Below, piece after piece: positions 33,327 to 44,456 of a stretch of 64,000 nt of DNA. Origin of the DNA: Prochilodus magdalenae (taxonomy: Eukaryota; Chordata; Actinopteri; Characiformes; Prochilodontidae). The notes below the pieces were generated by a model. The model saw only the letters and a program-made list of their open reading frames with translations. It did not search any database and was not told where the DNA came from. Made by a program: the position numbers and the translations under genes. Location: the NCBI GenBank assembly GCA_024036415.1, contig JAMWET010003602.1:707001-771000 (forward strand), read 5' to 3'. Each line of letters opens with the position of its first letter. Within the stretch, counting starts at the first letter, position 1.

Positions 33327-34362
33327 CACTTACTGAGTTACTGTACACCAACACACTACTTACAGCACACTAACACACTACACTTACTGAGTTACTGTAC
33401 ACCAACACACTACTTACAGTACACTAACACATTACACTTACTGAGTTACTGTACACCAACACACTACTTACAGTACACTAACACATTACACTTACTGAGT
33501 TACTCTACACCAACACACTACCTGCAGTACACTAACACATTACACTTACTGAGTTACTGTACACCAACACGCTACTTACAGTACACTAACACATTACACT
33601 TACTGAGTTACTGTACACCAACACACTACCTGCAGTACACTAACACATTACACTTACTGAGCTACTGTACACCAACACACTACCTGCAGTACACTAACAC
33701 ATTACACTTACTGAGTTACTGTACACCAACACGCTACTTACAGCACACTAACATATTACACTTACTGAGTTACTGTACACCAACACACTACTTACAGTAC
33801 ACTAACACATTACACTTACTGAGTTACTGTACACCAACACACTACTTACAGTACACTAACACACTACACTTACTGAGCTACTGTACACCAACACACTACC
33901 TGCAGTACACTAACACATTACACTTACTGAGTTACTGTACACCAACACGCTACTTACAGTACACTAACACATTACACTTACTGAGTTACTGTACACCAAC
34001 ACGCTACTTACAGTACACTAACACATTACACTTACTGTTACTGTACACCAACACACTACTTACAGCACACTAACACATTACACTTACTGAGTTACTGTAC
34101 ACCAACACACTACTTACAGCACACTAACACATTACACTTACTGAGCTACTGTACACCATCACGCTACTTACAGTACACTAACACATTACACTTACTGAGC
34201 TACTGTACACCATCACGCTACTTACAGCACACTAACACATTACACTTACTGAGTTACTGTACACCAACACGCTACTTACAGCACACTAACACATTACACT
34301 TACTGAGTTACTGTACACCAACACACTACTTACAGCACACTAACACATTACACTTACTGAAA
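33327..34362 (+). repeat. 54-bp minisatellite, about 19 copies
   Basis: Unit contains gagttactgtacaccaacac and acttacagtacactaacac. Copies differ by a few substitutions (cttacag/cctgcag, gtac/gcac) and one short deletion near 34038. It ends about 430 bp before the CpG-rich RGS promoter. Confidence 0.93.
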
Positions 34363-34759
34363 ACCCTTTCTTTTATTAAGGAACCCCTGAAGAGCTCTCT
34401 TTTTTAATGCCTGAACTTTTTCTCCATGCCAAATGTTATAAACGGAACCATTATTTTTGCTAAAGAACCTTTGATAAATAAATAAATAAATTTCTATTTT
34501 TTCTCTCTTTTTTTGTAACTCGTCATGTTTGAGAATGTTACTTCAAATAAATAAATAAATACATACAAGCCTCTCATTTTTGTTTGTTTTGTTTTCTTTT
34601 GTTTTGTTTTGTTTTTTTGTAATTTGTCATATTTGTGGACGTTACTCCAATAATAAATAAATAAATAAATATCTGCCTCCATGTGTACGTCTCCTGGAGC
34701 CACACCTACAGACAGGCACAGTGGATCTCTTTCCTCACATTTGAACAAGACTGGACTGG

Positions 34760-35055
34760 CCTGCTGTGGGTTTGGCCTCGGAAACGGAGGCGGCGCTCTA
34801 ATTCATACGAAACATGACACTAAAACCTGCTTACGACTTTAGAGACGCGCATTCAGAGAGCGGAACCGCCGTTAAACTGCCTCCTCAAGGTGTAGCTCAG
34901 CAGTCGGCTGTTCCCTGACCTAGAACTTCAGGGCCGGTGTGGCGCTGCGCTAGTGAGCGCGCTGTTGTTGTCGTACTTGACCCGCTCTGCTCTGCTCTCC
35001 TCTGCTCTGTCTTGGTGGGAACGGACCATGTGGAGGAGCCAGGAGTCACCTTAAG
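34760..35055 (+). promoter_or_regulatory. CpG-rich promoter and non-coding exon 1 of the RGS gene
   Basis: A GC-rich block (cgctgcgctagtgagcgcgc) in AT-rich surroundings. It ends with AAG|GTAAGC at 35055/35056, a good donor. An upstream open frame of eight codons (ATG at 35028, TAA at 35052-35054) sits just before the donor, so this exon is 5' UTR and the main start is in the next exon at 36980. Confidence 0.65.
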
Positions 35056-35369
35056 GTAAGCGACTGCCATTTCTCACCTGCTTGGGTTAAAGCTCGATAC
35101 GTGGTTTAGTGCTCAGTATTTGCTCGAGTTTACGAGGCTGGTCGAGTTTCGAATCTCTGTGTTCCACCTTAAATGCTTCAGCAGTTCCGTTCTGGAGCGC
35201 GCTGCCTCTGATTGCGGCTGCCGCACTGTTTAAGGTGGAACGTAGAATTCGAGTGAAGTACACTACATCTGTTGCGTTTCTGTAGAATCAGCTGTAAAGG
35301 CAACTTCAGGCCTAAAATACCCCACTAAATAGTGTTTTTGACTTCCTTATTATCAAATAATTGTCTTTA

Positions 35370-35372
35370 AAA

Positions 35373-35407
<35 letters not shown>

Positions 35408-35450
35408 ATTTCTGTCTATCTATCTGTCTGTCTATCTGTCTGTCTGTTTA
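35370..35450. repeat. TATC/TGTC microsatellite
   Basis: About ten TATC units then mixed tatctgtc units, in the first intron of the RGS gene. Confidence 0.85.
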
Positions 35451-35639
35451 TATGTATGTGTATGCATATATGTATTTTGTGTGTTTTATTGCTTCACCGC
35501 ACAACAGCTGGAGTTGTTTTACTAATGGGGTTATTTTATGTGACTGCTAATAAATACCGTATCAGACCATATGTAGACGTCTCCAGAATGTGGAATAAGT
35601 CAGTGGCAGGGGGGCAGTGGTGACTGTGGTCCCTCTCAT

Positions 35640-35870
35640 TTCAAGTCAAGCTTCATTCATATGCGCCTTTTACAGCAGATTGTTACAAAGCAGCTTTACA
35701 GAGAATCCGTGTTTGACCCCCCCTATGAGCAAGCCAAGGGGAACAGTGGCAAGGAAAACTCCCTTAGAGCAAGAGGAAGGTGCATCAAAAGGAAGCAATA
35801 CTAAAAAGGGGAACCCATCCTCTTATGGTTGACACAGGATAGAAGGCAAGCACAAAAGGATCAGATATTT
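35640..35870 (-). repeat. Dispersed fish repeat, minus-strand copy
   Basis: Inverted relative of 2060-2320: caaagcagctttacagagaa at one end and gagcaagccaaggggaacag in the middle. Confidence 0.55.
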
Positions 35871-36177
35871 ATCATTTTATGTTATATTGAACATAGAATA
35901 ACCAATAACTGTTAGAGTCCTATGAAAGTAGCGATGAGAAACAGAACTGAAAGTCTGAATGAAACTCTGTCACTGTCACCAGTGTAACAGTGGCCAACGT
36001 AAGCAGTGAAAAACCTTGAACATCAATAATGGCTGGTAAAAGGCTACGGTGATGATCTATTAGGAGAATATGGGAAGCTTGCAGGATTTGTGTTTGTATG
36101 TACAAAATGAGCAAGTTTATTATTGAGTCTGATCAAGTTACTGTTACATATACAATCTTGTTTTACAGAATATAAAT

Positions 36178-36525
36178 ACACTCATCTCCAAAAGAATAGT
36201 TGTACCCAGTGGCAAGTGTGGGAATGCAATACTATTGGGAAGGAGGATAAAGTTACAAGGAACAATAAATGATGAAAAATGTAGACTGATATGAGCCATA
36301 CTTATTGAGCTACGCATACAGAATTGGTGTCTAAGTATGGGTTTATGCCAATACGTTTGCTAACACAACATGCCAGATGTCTCAGCATGGAGTTGTAGAG
36401 GTTCCTAATGGTGTAATGTGATAATCCATCCCATGCAGCTTACATATTCTCACAGAGCTCCTGCAGAATTTGCAGTATGGGTGAAGGTGGAGTGACACGA
36501 GGCCTTCCATATATACATATATGTT
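36178..36525 (-). mobile_element. Tc1-like non-autonomous element, fragment 2
   Basis: The end ctcatctccaaaagaatagt matches (inverted) the 3' end at 55395-55430. Inside are tgatatgagccatacttatt and gaggttcctaatggtgtaat, as in the copy at 38040-38560. Confidence 0.65.
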
Positions 36526-36528
36526 TAT

Positions 36529-36577
36529 GCATGTATGCATGTATGTATGTATGTATGTATGTATGTATGTATGTTGT
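36529..36577. repeat. (ATGT)n microsatellite
   Basis: About ten atgt units, some gcat variants at the left. Confidence 0.9.
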
Positions 36578-36968
36578 TGAAAATTGACCCGATTGACCTG
36601 TAGATAACCGGAGCACCATTCATATGCAGTTATACAGTCCTGTTGGAGCCGTACTTAGTTCTCCTGAGCATAAAGAAGACCATAAGGGGGGAACAAACAG
36701 TTCAAATCTCTATTGAAAAATAATTGCAGGTCTGTCATGTGAAGTGCTCCGTCAAATCCAAGCCATCCTGACATACATAGTCATTCCCCTCGTAATCCCC
36801 CTGGGCCACTGACTCATTTTCTAGTTAACCTATTTACAGAAATATGCCTGAAGTCTCTAAGTATTGCTTGAAAATCCCTCTGCTCACGGTGCTCTGTGTC
36901 TCTTTCTTCATTTCCCCCAGACTTTCCTCGACCATTCTCTCCATTCCTGCCTCTCTCTGTTTTCTCAG

Positions 36969-37462
36969 AACAAGCAATCATGCGTCGGTTCAGCTCAGAG
37001 GGATCCTTGTTGGACCTGGACTTCTTGCCTTGGAAGAAAGTGGCTTTGAAGGATGAGAACCACAATAAGGATGAGAAAGCGGCCACATACAGACAGGCCT
37101 CTCTCATGGAAGACGATGTGGACAGGGGAGCTGTGTCCCTTCCTTCAACACCCGCTGTCCCTGAGACGAAGAAGGAACTTACTAAAGAGCACAGCTTTAG
37201 CGTGGAGAACCTCTCAGAACTGGAGAAGTGCTCAAGTTTCCTGCAGGCACCTAGCCTTAACGAAAGCTTTAAAGCGTACAGTGACAGCCAGCTGGCTCCA
37301 GGTTCCATGGGCAGCACTGAAAGTGTGGAAAAAGTGGACCTCCCATCTGTGTCGTCTTCAGTCTCGCCCAGCCCCTTCAACCAGGAGCCCCAACACCATC
37401 GAATGCAAGTCAGAGCCAAGCTGTCAGCGGCTAAACTTCATCTGAAGAGTCTGTTTGGCCAG
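36969..37462 (+). CDS. RGS gene exon 2: Ser-rich N-terminal region (coding from 36980)
   Basis: Acceptor TTTTCTCAG at 36968; ATG at 36980-36982; donor CAG|GTAATA. An in-frame ATG exists at 36896, but it lies before the acceptor and reads a Pro/Phe tract typical of a splice-site pyrimidine run, so the later start is preferred. RRFSS is a basophilic-kinase-type site. The opposite-strand frame 36814-37419 is a shadow. Confidence 0.85.
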
Positions 37463-40400
37463 GTAATAAGGAAATTGTTGAGGAAAAGATTGTAGGTTGA
37501 AGTGATATGGGATTTATGGGATTTTTTTTTTTGGTTAAAAGAGTTAAATGAGATCTAGATGACAAACATTCAACAATATATAAGAACAATAAGAATATGA
37601 ATATCAATAGCACTACTCCTGTGTATGTTCATTGCAGCTAAAAGAGGTTAACAAAACAGCAACTAAAGGTTGTCATTATTTTTATGTTTGGCTGGCGTAT
37701 CGAACCATGATGCGGTCTTACAGAAGGCTGTTCCGTGTCGCAGAACAAATGTGTTTTAGCTTCCTTAAAATACGTCTCCCAGAAAAAGTATTGGTGATGT
37801 ATGAAGAGTCATTTGACAGGATATGATATAATACCATTGTGCTGCAGCTTTCAGTATTACATGGCATTCAATTGCAGTGTGTGGTGTCAAGTTATATCAG
37901 GAGTTTGTATTATATAGTATTGTGTATATATATAATTATATCTTATTGTGTTGCAAATTGTATTATTATATCATATTGATTTACAGTGTATCAAATTTTG
38001 CCGTATTTATAGCCGTTTGTTTTGCAGTGTGTCGTACACTCATCATAATAGTTGCACACAGAAGGAAGTGTCGGATTTTAGGTACAACTGGGTAGGAAGA
38101 TAAAGGTTACCAGGAACAATAAATTATGATAAATTTAGACTAATATGAGCCATATTTATGGAGCTACACATACAGAAGATGTCTCGGTATGAAGAAGTAG
38201 AGGTTCCTAATGGTGTCCTGTGATAATCTGTCCGATGCAGCTTGAATATTCTCACACAGTTCCTGCAGATTGTGTGGTGGGGATGGAGTGACACCAGATC
38301 TTCTGCATACTGTTTATCTTGGTGCTGACCACGGTGCCTCCACATTCTTCGGTAGTCTCCACCAAAACAAAAGTAGAACTTGTCACCGAAGATGGCCTGG
38401 TGCCGTTCTGAGTCGCTTTGTGACAGCCTGGCATGATGCCATTGCAGTCTTTGAAGAAGTTGATGTGGTGTTAAGGTCAGCCATCATAACGGTCTGCATG
38501 CATGTGGACCTGCATCATGCAGCCGTCAGCCAACTGTGCTGGCACTGACAGGATGACTTGACAGGATGACAATAGGGAAGGGCATTGTAGTAAACTACCA
38601 TATTGCGTCGGAACATATTGTGTTGAAGTGCATCATATTGTGCTGGAATGCATTGTATTACGTCAACCTCATCATATTGTGTCAGAGTACATCATATTGC
38701 ATTGGAGTGCTTCGTTTTGCGACTGAACGTATCGTGTTGTGTCAGAGCTGTGGTATTGTGTTGGGGCCTTTCATATTGCATTGGAGACTACTGGGCCTTC
38801 GCAGACCATTGCAGCATTTCAGTGTGTTGCAGCATTATATGTTGTGTTGCATCTGAGCATATCATATTGTGTTGTATCATAGCATTGTACCATGGTTAGC
38901 TCTGAGTCAACGTTCCTTAATCTTTAAAAAGGTCCCTCAGACCTTTTCCAAAAAAGGATCTCTAAAGAGTCCTCAGCTGAAAGGTGCCAGTTCCATGGCA
39001 TCAAATAATCCTTCTTTATTTTTAAGAGCGTGTCTTTGATTATATATAGCGTTGTGTGTTTCCAGGCTTATTAAACACAAATGAGGGGTTTCTGTTCTTT
39101 TATTAGTCTCTTTGTTTAAATGACATTTCCCCACAAACGATGTGCACACATTCTCCCTGTTTGTTTTAGGAATGTTGTTTGGATAGATATTAGACATTGC
39201 CCGAGGTACGCGTAAACACACAATGTAACTGGCGCAGGTGTGATTAGTTGATTTCTGTAGATTTACATTTGTATCAGCTACTTTGTTCTTCTCACATCAC
39301 TTGCCTGTTCTGGTGCACTCAGAGTAAAGAGCGAGTACAGAAAGTAAAGAGCAGTTTTGGAGCAAAGCCACAGAACAGCGCTGCCCAGAGTGTGGCCATG
39401 GGCCAAATTTGTCCTGTGGGGAAATTGAACTGACTTGCCAGAAAGTTAATCTAATCACATCCCTTCGTTCAAACTAATTTAAGTACTGTATATAATGTGG
39501 AATAAGCATATATGTTTATATATAAACATTTCAGCCTTATTTATTTGCATACTGTTTTATTCTTTGGCTGTCTGCCCGCCATAAAAATCGCATTTGCAAA
39601 TTGCAATTGCAAAAAATGTAGAATATTCTGTAATAGAATAACCCAGAAGTCATCAAACCGGTCCTGAAGCTGCCCTCCCCCAGACCGAGCACATTTTAGC
39701 TATAACCCAGCTTACACTGCATAAGGGTGCACTGTCTTGGGGACCTATGGTCTTGTTTGAAGAACTTTGGAATGACCACATCTGGTGGTAAATGGTTCTT
39801 TAAGGCATTACTCCATCATTTTTAACTCGCTTGTTTTCTACTGCATCTGTAGGTTCTGAATATGTTCAGTAAGTCACATCATTAAAACATGCTTTAATAG
39901 CAGCCAGCAGCCCATTCAGCAGCTTCTATTCCCATTGGATTCAAGTGTTTTTGTACATAAACAGGGGACATTGTCCAAAGCAGTATACATGTAACTTGAC
40001 TGCATGTGAGTTTAAGGGCCAATACGCTCCTTATATGTTTTACATTTCATATTTTTTCCTAAAGGTCCATTTTGACATTTGTCTGGATGTATGTACCAAA
40101 TACAGCCCTAATTAATTTTACATTTCTTGCTTCATCCCGTAAAGGGTGTGGGGGGAAGTAAAATAACATATAGAAACATATAGGAAATGGTGCCTCTATT
40201 TACTGTACTGTAAAGATGCGTGCGTGTGTGTGAATTGTGTTTGCACATGGGGGAGTTTGCCTATCGCATTTAACCCAGCTGTGCAGTGAAACACCTACAT
40301 ACACCCTAGGGACAGTCAGCACGCTTGCCCGGAGCCGTGGGCAGCCCAATCCATGACACCTGAGGAGCAGTAGGGGGTTCGGTGCCTTGCTCAAAGGCAG

Positions 40401-43400
40401 TTCAGTCGTGTCCTTTCAGTTCAAGGAATTAAACCGTCTGGTTCCTAAGCCCCAGATCACAACTGCTCCAAAATGAGCTCTGTTCTGACTGGCTGTCCTG
40501 TATCGTGGGTATTGAAGCTAAAACACTCTTTATAACTTCAGTGTGAAAGGGCGAAACTAAATTGTCATTGGCTGAACAGGCAGCATATGCTAATGTTGTA
40601 TGCAAATGATGTATGGAAATCTTTTGTTTTTTGTGACTGATGACGAAAGCAATTCATTTGAAATTGGCCATTTTAGTGTTTTGTTTTCATATATGGATGA
40701 CGGGAGTGAATGGTATGGTTTAGACAGCAAATTTAACAGAGGCTGTTTCTCTAGGTTAGTTTTTATATGGATGACAGACTGGAGATTGGACAGTTCCAAG
40801 ACTGTCACAATATTTACATAAAACATGGAACGCTGTCATCTTTAAACAAAACTAAGGAATTCAGTTCTTTTCCATGAAATGGGTCTGTAAAGTTGAACAA
40901 GTTGAAGGTTTTTCTGGAAGAGCACATTTGTGGGTTTTTTTTCCCTTGCTGAGATGTTCCCTGGGCCCTGGAGCGTGTGGGAGAAGCCACATGTGCTGTC
41001 GTTTCACGTTCATCCTGTTGGCCCAGGCGCTGGTACTGGAGGCAAGGCCTCCTGTAATCCTTGACATCATGATACGTTTGGCAAGGGATCAGCTCAAGCC
41101 TAGAGCAAACATTGCAAAGGCCACTTTGAGACTTGGAGAAACCTTCTGTTCTCTTTAACGCCGCTGACTAACACCAGGACAGGTCCTTGCTCCCTTAAAT
41201 TCTCCTGTTCCGCTTTTCCATGACATTAATGACTCAAATAGAGCAAAGCACGAGGAGCGCTTCCAAACCGGCTCCAGTTTGAATTGACGTGATTTCTTGG
41301 AAAAGGCAGTTAACTGAAGGAAATCTGACCTGATCTGTGTATATCTGTGCGGTCATGTGTTAAAATAACCCTCCCTTCTTTCTTTTCACTGCAGAGTCCA
41401 CATTCCTCCCATTCGAACCTTGCTGCTGCGGAGCACCGAGAGCGAGAGAGCGGGTAAACTCCTTTCCAGATTAGGACAAATGTCCAAGTGACGTGAGCAT
41501 AATGATTGACCACGCTGTGCTGCTGGAAGCAGAGCTGCTTGTTTGTAGTCGCTCTTCCTCAGGGGTGGGGTTGGTGACCGGGGGGGAAAGGGGGAGCGAT
41601 ATGACGTTTTGCTATTATGTCATATTATATGGGTGTGGGCGCTGGCTCAGGTTTGCTGAAACTAAAACACACAGCTCTGTCTGGGTTTATCTTCTTATCC
41701 TGTATGCTTCCGTTTGTCACTTGGTCCCTCATATTTCTTCTTGGAATTTTTGGTTTTCTTCATCCCTCTTCTTTATTATCTTGTGGCTGCCCTTCACAGT
41801 ATCCACCCTTACGGTGTTGAATACCATACGGTCTTATATGTGCAGGGTTCTATAGAGCACCAACAAGTTTCCATGAAAATCTAAAGCCCGATAGGTTCGA
41901 TAGGTTCTTGGTAGAATGATATACCTGAAACAGTTCTTCATAGAACCATGTACTGGTGTAGGCAAAATATGAAATTACATGTAAAGTCAGTAAGTTGGCA
42001 CGTCTTTTACAGGAAGCAAACTTTAGTGAGCATATTGGGGGGCAAAAGACAAACCCAAGTTGCACATTCCACTGTGGAATTCAATAAATTATCTATTAAG
42101 ACTGTATATAAATTATATATCTCGTCCCTGTCCAAAGAAAATTATGCATTTCCAAAAGGTCTGCTTTACAGTTAATGAGTTGATAGAATCTTTACCCGCT
42201 TTAAAATGGGCAGGTCAGGCAAATCTGATAAGAGCAGTAATAAAACTTTGCAGGAGAATGTAAACTCGAGGACCTATACTATATATAAATAATATAGAGA
42301 TTAAGTATCTCATCGCTGTCCAAAGAAAATCATGCATATATATCTCATCGCTGTCCAATAACTGCCTACTTTACAGGAGAGGGCAAAAACCTAATGTAAT
42401 TATAATGTAAGTCGATGGAACCAGACTTTTTCCAAGTGATTTTGGACCATTCATCATGAAACCTATACACAGTGTAAGTGCAGCTGCTGTGTTCAAATAC
42501 TGCATAAAAGTAAAAATCAACAAAAATGGATATCTAAGGTGTTACATTACATCTAAGGCCATTGCTATGCTGTCCCAGGTAGTTGCTAATTTGTTGATTT
42601 ACTGATTATAGAAAATGTCATTAACTGACAAATACCAACAAAGAACAATTTAATAATTCAGATCATTCTTTGAGTTGTCCTGGTTCATTGCCTGTACCAC
42701 AGAACCCTGAAGATATAATTCTGTGATATTCTGTAAATATATTTCTGTATTTCATTGTGTATAGAATATACATATATATAAATAAGAACAGATAACCATG
42801 TATCTCTTTACCTCCTTTTCTGACTCTCCATTATTCTCGTTCTTTATTCTATTCATTTCATCATATGGTACTTTTACCTTAGTGTAATATTTAGTGTAGT
42901 ACTTGTCAACAGTCTGTGTTCTGGTTGCATGTTACACATGCATGCTCTCGCCATGATGTTGTATGTGTAACATGCTTGACAAAATAAAGATTCTGATTCT
43001 GAAGGCGTGATGCTAATTTAACACCTTGGGTTTTGCGGGGTGCTCTTCTACCCGTTTTCCTTCCCATTATTTCTCTTTATGTTTTTATAATTTTTTCTTT
43101 TTCTTCCCTATCAGTAGTGCCAAAGAGAAGCGCTCACGTTTTGTGAAGCAGTGGAGTCAGGTGGGCCATGGAAAGACCCGACTCAACAGAGAAGAAGTGG
43201 AGAAATGGGGTGAATCGCTCAATGCCCTCCTGGAAAGCAGAGGTATGAAAGAAAACCAGTGTTTTGTTGAGTTGTTGAGTGTTTGTTGTTGCTTGTTGAC
43301 TTGTTGTTGTTTGCTTGCTGCCGAACAATCCAACACTCCAGGGTTTGTATTTACAAAGCTTCTCAGGAGATTTATGAGCTTCTCCAAAGGCCCTGATTAA

Positions 43401-44416
43401 ATTGATGGAAGTTTTAGGAGCTTCAAAATGGGCATGTCAGGTGGATCTGATAAAAGCTGTAATAAAATCAAATCAAATCATATTTATTTATATAGTGCTT
43501 TTTACAACTGATGGAAATTTAATAATAATACTTCATTAAGGAGAGAAAAGATAGAAGCCCCTGGTGAGCAATACAAAAAAACTCTCTAAACTCAGTCACC
43601 TACTGGACTCATCTGACAGCTACTCTAGTGGAGGTTCACATGAAAATTCCAGCGACTCGATCATACTTGACTTGGGATCCCACCTAATAAGACTTGACTG
43701 TGCAGAAAGTGACTCGTAAAAATCTGTACTACGCACTGTTGCACAGGTAACGCCCTGCAGGATAGCAGACACCAGAGATAAAATCATCACTTCTTTAAAT
43801 TTTGTTGGAGGTGGTATGTTGCAGAACCGGATTTAATTCATGGTCTGTTTACTTAATAACATTTAACAATAGAGGTTTCCAGTCAGAGGTTTAAAAGCAG
43901 GCAGCTTTAGTATTTCCTTGAACGCTGATTTAATTGCTCTAGATGTCAAAAAAGAACACGTTTCAGGGATTTGAACAAGTATCTCCAAAATATCAACTTT
44001 ACAGTAGAGGGCCATGGAACCAGATTAGTTTCCAAGCAGCTTTGGGCCATTTCTAGTGGTCCATTCACCATAATATGTTCACACTTTGTAAACAGAAGCT
44101 GCAGTGTTCAGAAGACGCATAAACGTAAAAATCAACATAAATGGAGATGCAAGCTTTTATTTGGACAGTGACGATATGGTGCCTGCATCGCACAGTGTAT
44201 TGTGCAAAATGCCGTATCCCATGACACATCACACAAACAACTGGGTTACATTCACAGCCAGTTTAAGCTTCTGCAATTCCAGGAGAAAAGGTTTGACCAA
44301 AGTTCAACTTGCAGTTAGGTATTGGATACATTCTGTCTGGGAGGCATCTAGACGTCTTTGCACTCTGCACACTGCATTTGGGGCTGTGTATGCTATAGGG
44401 TTAGTTCGTGGTATGT

Positions 44417-44456
<40 letters not shown>

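Larger units (their letters stand above)
37463..41394. other. RGS gene intron 2
   Basis: 3.9 kb with a Tc1-like fragment (38040-38560), the degenerate minisatellite (37920-38890), an inverted SINE (40195-40445) and a dispersed repeat (40470-40625). The exon-like patch at 39320-39433 does not fit the phase of the neighbouring exons. Confidence 0.55.

Noticed and set aside
36814..37419. A 201-residue minus-strand open frame
   Set aside because: Exact antisense of the RGS Ser-rich exon, whose splice sites and downstream RGS box settle the coding strand.
39248..39433. Possible RGS exon (SKERVQKVKSSFGAKPQNSA)
   Set aside because: Splice sites are weak, and exons 36969-37462 and 41395-41453 already join in phase.
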